A stretch of DNA of 64,000 nucleotides from Tolypeutes matacus (GCA_026826555.1 JAKSZT010053881.1:5664175-5728174), one strand, 5' to 3'. Numbered from the stretch's first letter, positions 34,500 through 47,534 are shown. Translations and numbers: made by a program. Notes: a model not told the origin generated them from the letters alone.

Positions 34500-35105
34500 A
34501 ATGTCTCAGACATATAAGCCCTATTTTCCCCACTCTTTCCATCCTACCATCCTTTCTTCTTATCCAGAGAAAAATGTGTTACATGAATAGACCCCACTGC
34601 AACCTCTATTCTTTACTGTATTTGAAGAGATACAGATTTACCAAATAGACTCATTTTAGTTGCAGTATAGTATTCCACTGCATGCAAATATTGTTCAATA
34701 AATATTTGTTTATCATTATTCATTTTCATAATGATAGTTATATAAATTGGTTATCTTTTTCTCCTGTTAAAAAGAATGCTATGTTCAACATTCTTCTGCA
34801 TTTGTATATATATTTATTGTTTCTATACATTTTGAAATGTAATTGCTGGTTCAAAGCAAATGAGTATTCTCAGTATAGCTATATATGGATTCCCAAATTG
34901 CTCTCCAAATTATAATTCCTCTTTCTCACAGATTATGTTTTAATTTTTTCCTATCATTTTGGCATGAAAATATTTCTCATATTATTTTAATTGCATCTCC
35001 CTCTTTTATATAGAGGGTTGGTACTTTTTCATGTGCTTATTGTCCACTTTGGATTCTTTTTCTGTGAATTACTTCGCCATGTTTTCTAACCAAAATTTTT
35101 AAGGA
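34500..35105 (-). mobile_element. Old L1/HAL1-type fragment (antisense)
   Basis: TATTCCACTGCATGCAAATA, TGCTGGTTCAAAGCAAATGA, CCCAAATTGCTCTCCAAATT and TTTTTCATGTGCTTATTGTC follow the reverse of the ORF2 end of old L1 or HAL1 elements. No usable frame remains. Confidence 0.65.
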
Positions 35106-36129
35106 AAGCGGCTCTAATGTCATTTCACATTATTTTATCCCAGAGTGCTCTAGATAATGGCAGAAGTAATACACATATAAAGTATGTTTGAATTGCTAGA
35201 GTACTAATTGTTCTTTTTATATTTTTCTTTTAATGCATTTTCTTTTATTTTTTTGAGTGTTTTGTATTTTATAGTCCGTTTTTTGGGCAGTATTCAGTAG
35301 TATATGGGAAAGAGATTGCCATTTGGCTACGTTCAGTAGCATGACTAACACTAATACTGATTGCCAATCTGGAGATGGGGTCGTCAAATTATTCATTATT
35401 AAGTGTCTCCTTGATACATAATACCTTAATGATATTATATAGATCTGCAGTGGTGACCTACCTGTTATCTTCTAACTTTGGTTTTTGTAGTTGAACCTGT
35501 AAGACCTTGTGTTATATGAATAGAAATAGAAATAAGGAAACCAGTTATGGGTATTAACTGGTTTTCTGTGGGATCATATCTAACCCCACCCACAGTGAAA
35601 TAGATTATTTTATAAACTTTGTTTCATTTAGTAGTAAAGAATGAAAGCGCTTAAAGTCTTAGTAATTATTTGTCTTCCTTTGGGGTGCTGCTTATACCAG
35701 TGGAAAAGTTTACTCTTCATTTTGGTGTATATGATGTGATCTGATGAATCTGATAAGTAATACTTCAAATTTACCAATTCTAGATTGTGATTAAAATGTA
35801 TTTTTTAAAAATATTCAATCATATTGTAATGCTTCATTGAGGAAGCTTCATTGAAGAATGAAGTGCGTTTTCCAAATAAATGAGTCTTAATCTTTTAAAC
35901 ATAGAAAACATTGATTTTTAAATTTGGTTTTTGAAATTAAATACATTTAGGCAGTGTACATTAGATTTTGATATATGATTGTATAGATTATACATAGAAA
36001 ATTCAACTTTTGATTGAGATATGTAGTGCTCCTTATTCCTGTACCAAATGGTTTTAATACTACAATGTGATTCTGTTTTTTTTTTTCCTTTTTTTTCCCC
36101 CCAGTTATTCTCAGTGTGTCACCTTTGAG
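35106..36129. other. Unique intron
   Basis: No repeat or coding frame was recognised. Confidence 0.4.
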
Positions 36130-36300
36130 CATTCATTTCTCAATTCATTCAACAAATATTTATTGAGCGCAAGCTGTATTCAAAGTATTATTCTAGAGCC
36201 TGGTCACATAATAATGATCAGAATGTTTAATAGTGATCAAAAATATTTGTTTCCTTCTCTCATGTAGTTCAAAATCTGGCAGGGGAAGACAGTAAGTACT
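36130..36300 (-). repeat. L2 3' end (antisense)
   Basis: CATTCAACAAATATTTATTG, then AGCGCAAGCTGTATT and GGCAGGGGAAGACAGTAAGT match the reverse of the L2 3' terminus. Confidence 0.65.
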
Positions 36301-36504
36301 TATACAAGTAATTGTTCAGAAAGATGAGTGGGACTTAAACTTATCCCTTCCCGGACTTCCATATTTGTCATCCTTTCTTTTTCTCTTTATTAGAAAATTT
36401 GCTTCTTATAATAATATGCTCCTAGTTGTAGGCTTCAGGCTAATTCCTTTCTATATTTATTTGAGTGCCCTTTTATATATGAGTTTAATAGGCTGATTGC
36501 AAAC

Positions 36505-37151
36505 TGTATTAGTCAGCCAAAGGTGTGCTTATGCAAAGTATCAGAAACCTGTTGCTTTTATACAGGGTATTTATTTGGGATAAGAGCTTACAGTTACAAG
36601 GCATAAAGAGTCTAACTCGACGTACCATAAGAGGTACTTTCTCACCAAAGTCAGCTGCCATGTGTTGAAGCAAGATGGAGGGCATCTCAGCCTGGTCTCC
36701 CCTTCCTTCTTCCTCTTTAGGCTCTGTGGGCCCAGCTTCTTCTTATCTCAGCTATAGGCTGTCATAGGGCTTGTCTCTCAGGGCTTCCTATATCAGTCTG
36801 GCATAGGGCTCATTTCTTTCTAGGCCTCCTCAGCTGCTCAGCTGCAAACTATCAGACAAATGGCTCATCTCTCCTCGGGGCTCCAGGATCAAAGCTGACA
36901 GTTCTCTCTTCTTTTGTCTTCTTGAGTGAGTGCCCATTTATATCAGCCTGCCAAGGGGGCGGGGACTTAACCTGAGTCACGCCTTACTGACACAGTCGAA
37001 CCAGAGGCCCTAAATTGATTTAATCAAGTAAACTTAAAACCTTTGGATTTAATACATTCAAAGGGTGTCTTACCCAGAGGAACAGTCCAGTTTACAAACA
37101 TAATCCTTCTCTTTTGGGGGATTCACAAAAATAATCTCAAACTGCCATACA
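36505..37151 (-). mobile_element. Solo LTR, family A copy 3 (antisense)
   Basis: On the minus strand it opens TGTATGGCAGTTTGAGATTA and ends CTGACTAATACA, giving proper TG...CA termini over 647 bp. It aligns with the LTRs at 13862 and 60475 along its length, including ATGTTTGTAAACTGG, TTGATTAAATCAA, a GATATAAATGGGCACTCA box and CCAAATAAATACC. No clean target duplication is visible. It is the best preserved of the three at its ends. Confidence 0.82.
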
Positions 37152-37251
37152 TACTAACATATAATTTAGTAAAAACATTTCTGGAGAAGTAGATAGAATG
37201 GGTAGGCAATAAAATGTGGATCACCTGATCTGACTTATTATGGATATATAT

Positions 37252-37443
37252 ATATATATTTTTTTTTTTTTATAAAGATTTTATTTATTTATTCATTTAT
37301 CCCCCCCTTGCTGCTTGTGCTCCCTGGGTCAGCCAACCACGCCACGCGGGCGGGCCCGCCCCCACCAGGAGGCCCCGGGAACCGAACCGGCGCCTCCCAT
37401 ATGGTAAACGGGAGCTCTACTGATTGAGCCACAGCCGCTTCCC
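37252..37443 (-). mobile_element. Young monomeric DAS-type SINE (antisense)
   Basis: Same subfamily as 30476: it ends GAGCCACAGCCGCTTCCC and carries a CG-rich body. Target duplications TATGGATATATAT lie at 37239-37251 and 37444-37456. The B box has lost one C. Confidence 0.88.
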
Positions 37444-37456
37444 TATGGATATATAT

Positions 37457-39531
37457 TTTAAAATGTCTGACAGAGTGAATGAAGTACATGATCTTCAAGC
37501 AATCCTCCTTTTGTATGCATTTTCTCTCAAATGCATTTCTGACAAACAGTAAATGAAAATAAGTATGAGGTTGCTTTTAAGCAAGTAACAAAAGTACCAT
37601 TATTTTCTGTTCTGAGTTTACTATAATTTCAAATATCTTACAAACAATATGACTGTGGCTAGGGTTAATTAATATTCTTTTGTGGAAACTGAGGGATCTA
37701 ACTCGGAAGGGTGCCTAAAGGACCATCCCTTGAGGAGATGAGTCCCAGGATTACTTTCAGGATGAGTTAAAATAGTTTGTAGTTTGATTTTTGTGCCAAA
37801 GTTTATAGGCTAGGATGAAACTTTTCCTCTGGGGGGATGGAATTGTCTTCTATACAGGAAAACGATTTTCAAGCTGGGTCTTAAATGAAGAGCTGTAGGT
37901 TGCAGCCTTGACTAAGGTGTAGAGTTTCAAATGCCTGTAGTGAGTAGTGTGAGGTTTCATACCACTGAAGGGAAAAAAATGCATGTGGGAAAGAATGGTG
38001 TGAGATGAGTCTGTAAAGGTGGATTGAATTCACGTTGGGAAATGTAGTATGTTAAGGAGTTGGTCTCAATCCTGTAGCAAATTAAAATTTTAAGCTAGGA
38101 AAGATTTTATTGGATTTGTGGTTTAGAATGAAAATTCTCTTGGCAGTATGGAAGTTGTTTTGGTGGGGTAGATTGAAAACAAGTAGACCCGTTAGAAGCT
38201 ATGGCCTTTCTAGTCCAGAGTGAATGAGGATTTAAACCAAAATACTGTATTTGGAAAGGAAAGAATCTTTTTGGCAAATATTAAGGAGACAGCATTGACC
38301 TTATTTGGCAACCATTGAATGTGAGGCTTTTGGAAGGAAAATGCCTCCAAGGTTGCTTGTTTAAATAGATAGTGATGCCATTATTCAAAATGGAGATAAA
38401 GAATAGGAGCAGATTAATATTTTGGCATTATAGTATTCGCCAGTAGAGAACAATTCAAGTCATAGTTAGAATTCTTTTGAATTTAATATCAGTAACCTTT
38501 TACCTTACCTAGTTTGGATTTTTCAAATCACTTGTTTGTTTTAGTAATAGTAAATGTTGACATAAACAAAATAATGAAAAAAAAAAAAAGCTAAAAAATG
38601 GTAAATGTTGAATGTTGTTGTATTGCTTTTCAAATGTTTACATTTTACATTCATTTATCTTAAGTTAGTTTAATATAGCCAATATATTTTATGCCAGTAT
38701 TTCATGTATAAGCTGCAAAGCAGTATACTGAGTCATATGATATCTGTCGGCTGAAGATATTTAATGTATAGCTACAGAGAAAAATACCAAAATCATATAA
38801 CTGTTATCTCTTACTTTGTTAGATTGAAGTCATGAAGGTCCAGCATTTTTCCAAATAGTTCTTTTATTTCACTTTTTATACTCAAAGACAAGTGCCTCAT
38901 GCTCAAAGCCACAAAACAAAACAAAAACAAAATCTGCTGTCAGGAAACTTGTTCTTTTAGGGTGAAATTATCTTACTAATAGTTCTTCTGGAAAAGTTAT
39001 ATTCTAAGCATCATCTTTAATCATAAATCAATTTTTTTTCTCCCTCAGACATTGGGCAAACAAGAATGGATGGGGTGGGAATGGAGGATCATCAAATGCT
39101 TTCTATCTAGCATCTTTGAAACGAAATGACAGAAAAAAAGCACATACCTGAATTATGTGTGACAATAGCCTTAATAAATATAGATATAATGATAGTGATA
39201 GAGATACATATGTATACTGTTATTCCATTAATTCAAGAGGTATGCTTTCTAGATATTCTTAAGGCTATAGAGTAGAGACACATTTGAATCTCAAGGAATC
39301 TTTGAGGACATAAAATTACATAAAATTTATAATAGAAGATAGAAAGCCATAAGGGAAGAGAGAATATACTTGTAGAATCAGAAAAAGCATCAGGAAGGTG
39401 GTATTTGGGCCACATCTTGAAAAATAGCTGCTACTTGGACTTTTTTTGGAGGGAAAGTTTATTGCATTTCAGATAAAAGAAAGTGAGCATTGTCAGTGGT
39501 ACACAGTAAGTACAGTTTTGTCAGTCAAGTC
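37457..39531. other. Unique intron
   Basis: No recognised repeat, RNA gene or coding frame. A short poly(A) run stands near 38577-38589. Confidence 0.45.
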
Positions 39532-39539
39532 TACTAGGG

Positions 39540-40954
39540 CAGTGGTTCTCAAACTTTTTATCAGGTCTTGAATTCATTCTTAAAAATTATCGAGGAACCT
39601 AAAAAGCTTCTGTTTATACAGGTTATATCTACTGGTATTTACCATATTAGAAATTAAAATTGAGAATTTAAAAACATTTATTAATTCAAAAATAACAAAA
39701 TCTTATTACATGTTAACATAAACTATATTTTTTGTGAATAATATTATTAAAGCCACTTAGTGAGAAGAAGAGAATTGTTTTAAATTTTGGCAAATCTCTT
39801 CAATATCTGGCTTAATAGTAAACAACTAAATTCTCATATCTTCTAAATTCAGCCTATTGTGATATTTTGTTTTGGTTGATATATTGGAAACATCTTTAGC
39901 CTACAGAGCTATGTAATTTTTAAATGGAGAAATATTTTAATAGCTTTTCAGTAATTGTGTCATGCTCTGATACCCTAAAGCTAGTTTCTTAAAGGTTGGC
40001 TGAACTTTTTATACTCTGCTGCATTAAAATCCAGTAGTCTTCTCTTGCACTTAAAATGGTTCCTTTTATCTGTACATGACTTGGGAACATCATATACTGG
40101 ACATTTGAAAAATTTTAATTTACTGTGTTATGCAGATCTTCCAAATTGACACATTTCATTGTATAATACCAAAATCACATTAATTAACATCACCACCACT
40201 CTTAAAAAGAAAAGCCTTTAAGTGTTTGAAAGCTGTTAACAAATACAATTGGTGATTAATACAGATTTTCCATAATTTTACTTTTCCCTTAAAAGCTTGA
40301 ATTTTCTCATTGGCAATATTATGCTATCAGTTATTTTCCTTGAAATGAGAAGCTCATTTTGTTCATTTTCAAGAAAATGTTTGTTAAATACCCACGTCTG
40401 AATAACCAGAGTTTGTTTTTCATTTGTTCATTTAAGTAAAAATGATTTTCCATTAAAAAAAAAAAAAAAAAGCGATTAGTTCAGCTCTCAATACAGACAA
40501 TCACGTAAGTGCTTTTCCTGGAGACAACCATGGAATTTTGGTGTGTAGCAGATTTGCTTAATGAGCACTTACTTTTTTTTATCAAATGGAATACAAAATA
40601 TCTGTGTTCAAGTTTGAGGTTTAATAAAATTAATATTTTTACTACTTCATCAAAGACATTGAAAATTAAAACTGGCTTTAAATTTTTTTTTATTTCTTTT
40701 ATTTTAAACTGAAGGCATGGCAGTGAAATTCAGTGAGTACTAATATAGTTTGGTATCATTGACTTGATTCATGCTAATGTACCAGAAGTTTTATATACTG
40801 TTGCTTTTCTATCATTAGTATAACAGCCAACAAAATCAAAGAGATGAATAACATTTGTATCAGACTATAAAAATAGTTTTGAACTTGAAAAGTTTGACCC
40901 CCAAAGGATCTTGGGACCCCCAGGGCCCTGTGGCCCATGCTTTGAGAACTGCTG
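39540..40954 (+). mobile_element. hAT-Charlie type DNA transposon, about 1.4 kb
   Basis: Termini are inverted: CAGTGGTTCTCAAACTTTTT at the left and the reverse of CAGCAGTTCTCAAAGCATGG at the right. The 8-bp flanks TACTAGGG and AACTAGGA agree at six positions, as expected for an old hAT insertion. The interior has no intact transposase frame. It is longer than typical MITEs and may be a decayed internal-deletion copy of an autonomous element. An A run at 40456-40473 may be a later insertion. Confidence 0.8.
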
Positions 40955-41207
40955 AACTAGGATAATGAAGGGAAAGGAAGCAGCAGACAATTCCAAACCA
41001 CCGTTAAAGCAAAAGTTATTAGCAGGAGTCAAGATTGACATATTAACATAATGTAAACTTTGTAAAATTTGAGCCTGTGTTAGGAGCATGTAAACTGTGT
41101 AAAACTGTTTTTGAGCATAAAAAGTATACAGGTTTAAGAAAACTAAATGCACATGACCAAATATAAACAATCATGACTTGAGCAAAAATACAGCCTAAAG
41201 GTTAAAT

Positions 41208-41301
41208 TTTTTTTTTTTTTTCTTTTTTTTAACCTGACCGGGAAACGAAACCGGGCTGTGGTGGTGAGAGCACCGAATCCTAACCACTAGACTACCAGGG
41301 A
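41208..41301 (-). pseudogene. tRNA-Glu(CTC) retrocopy with A-tail
   Basis: The minus strand from 41301 reads TCCCTGGTAGTCTAGTGGTT then AGGATTCGGTGCTCTCACC, which is tRNA-Glu with anticodon CTC. The T arm is altered (GGTTTCGTTTCC) and the 3' acceptor strand is cut short at CAGG. An A-rich run of about 23 bases follows on the minus strand (41208-41230). Flanks AAGGTTAAATTTTT and AAGGTTAATTTTT form a target duplication. This is a tRNA reverse-transcribed and inserted by L1 machinery, not a working tRNA gene. Confidence 0.88.
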
Positions 41302-43048
41302 AGGTTAATTTTTATTAAAATAGTGTATTATAGTGAGAGTCTCTTTCTTATAGGAACTTAAAAAGAAAAATTAGACTGGATTTAAAATTGAACAATGTTT
41401 GGTCTCAGATATGCACACTCTTTATTTTATGTGTTTATTTTCACAATCATAGACTTGTCTTTGAGTATGTACCAGAGGTCTTGCAGAGGGAATGGAAAAT
41501 GAATGTGTGTTATTAGGCATCTTATTGGATGTGGAAGGCAAGGGGAAGGATTGAGTAAAAAATGAATTCATGGGGTTTAGGCTGGATGAATGAGAGATTT
41601 TGGTATCATTAGCAGAACTAATGATAGAATCTTCTAATGGGAGAAGATTTGGGAAGGCAGATGAGGTGTTCATTTTGAAACATGCCAAGTTTGAAATCAA
41701 TAGAACATCTTAAGTGGTGATGTGTATCAGGGGGTTAGAAGTGTGGAACTAGTTTTTGGAATCAAGATAGAGATGCACACTTTGGAAGTCATTGGGTAGT
41801 ATTTGAATCATGATATTACACAAGTTAGAGACTGAATGTGTAAGTGCCAAATTAGTACAAAATAAAAGAGTGATTCTTTTGAAGATGTGATTAATTGATG
41901 GAGGCTTCCAAGAAGTGGGTTACTATTATCTCTAAGGATCTAATAATTATGGATTGTTAGGAAGGAGAAAAGTTTTGTAGGCTTTTCCCTCTCCATCCCA
42001 CCCCCATTTTATTCTTAGTATATTGAGGAGAAAAGTTTCCATAATTTTCCATATTACTTAATTTTATTGTTTCTTTAATTTCTGTGACATTATACTTTTA
42101 AAGTTATTCAAATTCCTAATTGTCATTTGAAATAAATATAGTTGAACTTACTAGTTTAGGAAAAAAAGAAAAAAATGCAAATACACAGTTTAAGAATTTG
42201 CTATAGATCTTGTAACAAACGAGTGACAACCATGCCTAGAATTTAGGATATCTAACTTCTAATTTGTGTCTGTAACTTTGTGTTTGTGTCTCTTTTCTTT
42301 TGTCTTTTCTCTCTTTGCTCTCTCTCTGTTGCCTTTAGTATCTCACCTTTGATTAGTCAATGTAGGCATTTATGGTTGAAGACATGTCTGTGTTGGAAGT
42401 GTGTGAGAGCCTAAGAGTACCCAAGCTGTTTATTGAAATAGTGATGATTTTTAATTATATTTTTTGATTGAGATGTTATTTTTACCAGGGTTAATTTTAG
42501 TATATTAAGTGTAAGATAAGATAGGGTTGAAAAATGACTTCCATATTAATGAGGTGTTTAAAGAATAGGCATTAAATCATAGGTGCTTAAATTGCTTTGG
42601 ATGTAAAATTATTATACTTGGTATAGATATTTGTAGACCTGGTAAGAGAAATGTAAGCATAAACATGTTGGGGAAATTATCTTTTAACTTACATTTTTTT
42701 CTTCAGCCTCCATAATTCTAGTACTAAGATGAATAAACTTTAGTGATACTTTATGGGTTTAAAAAATTATTTCTGTTTGACATATGATATTTTAATGATA
42801 TTTTCTGGGTTTAAAATTATATCTGTTTTTCACAGTAGAGTGATTACATTTTTAAACAAGTTATATTAGAGTCAAATATGCTTCTATAAACTTAGATCTG
42901 AGCCTCAAACTCATAAGAAGAGTGGCTTGCTCATCTTTGTATCACCAGTGGGTAGAATTTCATTTTAAAAAGCAAACCTGCATACTAAGTATCGGACAAA
43001 TGGTATATAAGAATACTTATATGCCAAAAACTGAATTATAATTTACAT
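41302..43048. other. Unique intron
   Basis: No clear repeat or coding frame was recognised. The 92-residue frame at 41422-41700 (minus) has no features suggesting a gene. Confidence 0.45.
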
Positions 43049-43061
43049 CTGGTCAGAATAT

Positions 43062-43439
43062 ATATTTTTTAAAGATTTATTTATTTATTACCCCCCCACA
43101 CACACACCTCATTGTTTGCGGTCACTGTCAGCTCTCTCTATCTGTTTGTTGTCTGCTCTCTGTGTCTGCTCCTCTTCTTTTTAGGAGGCACCAGGAACCA
43201 AACCCAGGACCTCCCATGTGGGAGGGAGGTCCCCAATTGCTTGAGCCACCTATGCTCATTGCTTGTTGTGTCTCTCATTGTATTTCCTTGTTGTATTATC
43301 TTGTTGCATCAGCTCACCGCATCAGCCTGTCGAGTCAGCTCACTTTCTTGCTCGTCTTCTTTAGGAGGCACCAGAAACCAAACCCGGGACCTCCCATGTG
43401 GTAGGCGGACGTCCAGCTGCTTGAGCCACATCTACTTCC
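43062..43439 (-). mobile_element. DAS-type SINE, dimeric (antisense)
   Basis: Two tRNA-like heads in reverse, the inner ending near 43251 and the outer ending GAGCCACATCTACTTCCC. Target duplications CTGGTCAGAATAT lie at 43049-43061 and 43440-43452. Both heads keep B-box-like CCAAACCC(A/G)GGACC in reverse. Confidence 0.9.
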
Positions 43440-43452
43440 CTGGTCAGAATAT

Positions 43453-45059
43453 TTTAACCTACGCCTGCCCCTTCCCATGTATATTTTCATAGTACTTCAT
43501 GGAATACGAGTTTTGTAGGAGAGATTTGCTTATAATTATGATTATTATATACTACTATAAAATCTGCCAAGAGAACTAAGCAGACCATATTCTGAATTAT
43601 TAAGAATGTAATAATGTATGTGATCATTTCAGATGGGTAATAATCAGGTTATAAATTATTGAAACATATTAATATATACCATAAAGTATGAAGTATTTTA
43701 AATTAAGGTCTAAAGTCAGAATTCATTTCTTAAGACACCAGCTTGTAGTGAAGATCTCTCTAGACTCTTCCTTCAACAATATATCTGGGCCATTTTAATT
43801 ATTATATTCTGATATATTAAGTTTTGTGACACCAGCTTTACAGTGTAAGAAAAATGAGTGAAATACTACTAAAAATGTGATTAAGTAATAGGATACTGCG
43901 GTTTAGAAATTATGAAAGAAACTTAAGTATTAGGTTGGATGTAAATTTAAATATATTTTTAATATTTCTCATAATTGAAATATATGCAGTAACATGACAT
44001 TTGGACTTTAAAAATTCTTAACAAGTTCTCAAGAAAATGAAAATAGAACAGTATTAGAGGTCTGATTTCTAGAAAGAGGACTGTCCTATTCCTTCAGGAA
44101 ATTCCTCAGCCCTCCACATTACTTTCCCAATAATGAAATCTCCTTTTATTTTTTGTGTTATAAAATGTTATAGACTTGTCAAAAGGTGTATAGTGAATAA
44201 TAAGTACTATTGTATTTACTACCCAGCTCAAAAACTAAACATTACCAATACAGTAGAATTAAGCCTTTTGGATACTTCTCTCTGGCATTTCCTCCCCTCC
44301 ACTTTACCCATGCCCACCTACTATATTGAATCTGGGATTTATCATTTCCATACCAAAAATTATTCCCTGTTGAAATCTCAAGCTCTGAAATCCTTGTGCT
44401 AATTTTAAATATTTTTCTTTGTGTCTTCAGCAGACATAAACGTCAATATGGAAAACAGTGTAATTTGATAGAAACCACATTTGTATCAAATTACCAGTAT
44501 AAGACTTTATTGTTTGCTAATTTTTAACTTGTTTTAGGCAGGTCTCTTGGATGCTTTATTACTTTTATTTGTTAATAGCTATAACTTATCCTGTATTTGA
44601 CTAAATGGTTTTATTTACTACCTTGGGTATGTTCTTTTGTATTATCCATATACTTTCATTGTTGCCTTCTCCACACCTAGTTGTGAGTAACTGACAACTT
44701 GCTTTCTATGTCTTCTACCTAATTAGTAAAATAAAACTTTTAATGAGAACCCCAAGTCTCATGTCTGGAATATTCAGTTGAAGCAGGCGATTATTGTATG
44801 CCTGGAGCAAGCTTAGCATTATGCTTTGGGAGGAGCAAAAGAATTGTGTGAGCACTCTAACCTCATATTGCTTATAGTATACAACTTCACTGATACTCCA
44901 CAAAAGGCAGAGTCCACACAATATAGTATATGAACACATTCTGAACTGACTTGTTGAAGGAACAAATGTCAATAATTTAAAGAAAAAGAAGTCAGAAAAA
45001 GACAAAGTAGGAAGTAGAATATTTAAGGAGGCTTAATGAAAGAGATCTTTTAACTCTGT
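43453..45059. other. Unique intron
   Basis: No repeat or gene was recognised. The frames of 89 and 96 residues here have no homology I can name. Confidence 0.45.
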
Positions 45060-46850
45060 TAATTCATATTATGTTTTTTATATTGAGGTATATAATAAGT
45101 AGAAATATGCACAGATCTTAAATGTTTGACCTGATTAATTTTTATAGATGTATAAACCTGCATAACTGCCTCCCAGATCAAGATATACAACATTTTCTGC
45201 TCTCCAGAATGTGCCTTTGTACCCCTTTTTGTTCTCTATCCACCACTCTTTTAATCACTCTTCTAACTTCTATCACCATAGGTAAATTTTGCCTGTACTT
45301 GAACTCCATGTAAATGGAAATATTAGTATCTGCAGTTGTGTCTAGCTTCTTTCACTCAACATTATGTCTATGAGATTCATCCTTGTTTTATGCATGTAGC
45401 AGTACATTTTTTTCGCCAAACAATATTGCATTATATAAACAAGCCACAATTTACCAATCCTGCTGTTGGTGAGCATTTATGTTGTTTCAAATTTTTGGCT
45501 ATTATGAATGAAGCTGTTAGGAAATTTTGTGTATGACTTTTGAGGGGATGACACATACCTCATTTCTCTTGGGTATAATCTCAGGAGTAGATTTACAAGG
45601 TTATATATAGGGTAAGCATTTATTTCATTTTAATAGATAATGCTGAACACTTTTCCAAAGTAGTTGAACCAATTTGTAATCCCACTAGTAGTATAAAATA
45701 GTTCCAGTTCGGGGGCAGATGTGGCTCAAATGGTTGGGCATCCGTCTGCCATATGGAGGGACCTGGGTTCGATCCCCAGGACCTCCTGGTAAAATAAAAA
45801 AATATATATTTAGAAGGCGCATGGGCTGCCAGGTTCTGTGTGCCGGTGAGCCGCCAGGCCCTGGGAGCCATGCAGCAAGATGATGACGTAACAGGAGAGA
45901 GACGCAGGGGAGAGACAAGATGAGATGTTCCGAAAGCTCCGAAAACCAGGAACCGAGGTGGCGCAGGTGGCAGGACACCTCTCTCCTACATCGGAGGTCT
46001 CCAGGATCGAATCCTGGTGAAGACTGGAGGAGGAGGATGAGAAGAGATGGCAGGGAACAGACACAGAGAATTGCCCAGTGAATGGACATAAAACAACAAA
46101 TGGGGAAGGGGGGTTTTAAAATGGATAAAGTAAAGAAATCTTTAAAAAAAATAATAAATAAAATAAAATAGTTCCAGTTGATCTACATCTTCATGAATAC
46201 TTGGTATTTTAGTCATTTAATTTTAGCCATTTGGTGGGTATGTAATATATCATTTTAGTTTTAATTGGCATTTCTCTGATGGCTGATGTCATTAAGTATC
46301 TTTTCACATGCTCATTGGACACTTGGCTATCCACTTTTGTGAAATGCCTAATTAAGTCTTGCCAGTTTTTTGCTTACTGATTTGTGGGAGTTCTACATAC
46401 ACACACCACACATATATACATATATACATATTTAGAGCTTTCATATTTAGGTCTGTTGTTCATCTTAATTAGTGTTTATGCTGATGTGTAGGATAAATGT
46501 TTATATATTTTTTTCCATGTTGATATTCTGTTGCATCAGCACTATTTCTTGAAAAAGTCCATCCTCCCCTCTGTCTGCCCCATTGTATCACAGTGGTCCT
46601 TTGTGTAAATCGAGTGAATACACACGCTCTCTCTCACACACACCTGTTTCTTATCTCTTTAATCTGTTCCATTGATTTATTTGCACCAATATCATGCTGT
46701 TTTAATTACTATAGTTTTATGATAAATTTTAATGTTGGATAGTAAATCCTTCATCTTTGTTCTTCAAGATACTTTGTTTTTTTCTAGATCCTTTGTATAT
46801 CTATAGAAATTGTTTTATTTGCTCAAAATTTCCATTAAAAGAACTGCTTT
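45060..46850 (-). mobile_element. Old L1/HAL1-type element (antisense), split by a SINE
   Basis: Reverse L1 3'-region landmarks are TTTCACTCAACATTATGTCT, ATGAGATTCATCCTTG, TTTTCCAAAGTAGTTGAACC, AATTGGCATTTCTCTGATGG and CCAATATCATGCTGTTTTAA. The SINE at 45710-46163 sits within it. It carries no intact frame. Confidence 0.72.
45710..46163 (+). mobile_element. Long dimeric DAS-type SINE (sense)
   Basis: Sense copy of the subfamily at 16360. First head: GCAGATGTGGCTCAAATGGT with B box GGGTTCGATCCCC. Then come an A-rich linker with ATATAT, a CG-rich bridge, a second head GAGGTGGCGCAGGTGGCA with GGATCGAATCC, a body and a tail. Perfect 16-bp target duplications TAAAATAGTTCCAGTT lie at 45694-45709 and 46164-46179. 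The minus-strand 134-residue frame is a shadow. Confidence 0.92.
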
Positions 46851-47029
46851 TAAATTTTATTTTAAATACAAATTTATGAACTTCATTTATGCCTTAAGAT
46901 CACTGTCCATGGAAGGCTTATTATAAAATTTAAAGAGATCTTTGCACTTTATAATGTTAGATATTTAACTGTTACTTGGGATATGTTGAGACTGTTTCCT
47001 TCATTAATGTTAATATTTGGATCATTTTT

Positions 47030-47450
47030 AAGCTTTTCTCTATGAAATAATTTCAGATGTACAAAAAAAGTGACAAATAGTTCCCCTGTACCCATGCCCC
47101 TTACATCTTATATAGCTATAGTAGTATAATTTTCAAAACCAGGAAATTAACGTTGATATTATACTATTAACTAATCTTCCAAAGTTATTTAAATTTTGCC
47201 AGTTGTTTTACTAATGTCCCTTTTTTGGTCCTGGATCTAATCCAGTATAGCACATTGGATTTAGTCATTGTGTCTCCTCAGTCTACTCCAATCTGGACCA
47301 GTTTCATGGTCTCTGTTTAACTTTCATGACCTTGACACATTTAGAGTACTGGTCAGTTTTTTTGCTTTGTTGTTTTTTTTTTTTGTAGAATGTCCCTCAA
47401 TTTAATGTTTCCTTATGATTAAATTCAGATAATGCATTTTGGGCAGCAAT
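47030..47450 (-). mobile_element. L1 3' UTR fragment (antisense)
   Basis: AAACCAGGAAATTAACGTTG, TTTGCCAGTTGTTTTACTAA and CCAGTATAGCACATTGGATT match the 3' UTR of old L1M-type elements in reverse. No coding part is attached. Confidence 0.6.
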
Positions 47451-47534
47451 ACTATAGAAATAATCTCAGTGTACATATGTATTATTACTACCTGCAAATC
47501 TAATTTTAATCACTTGGTTGAGGTCATGTCTGAC

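Noticed and set aside
45685..46089. 134-residue minus-strand frame, also seen in similar form at 16430-16864
   Set aside because: Both are the same strand of the dimeric SINE; the shared protein-like similarity reflects SINE copies, not a gene family.
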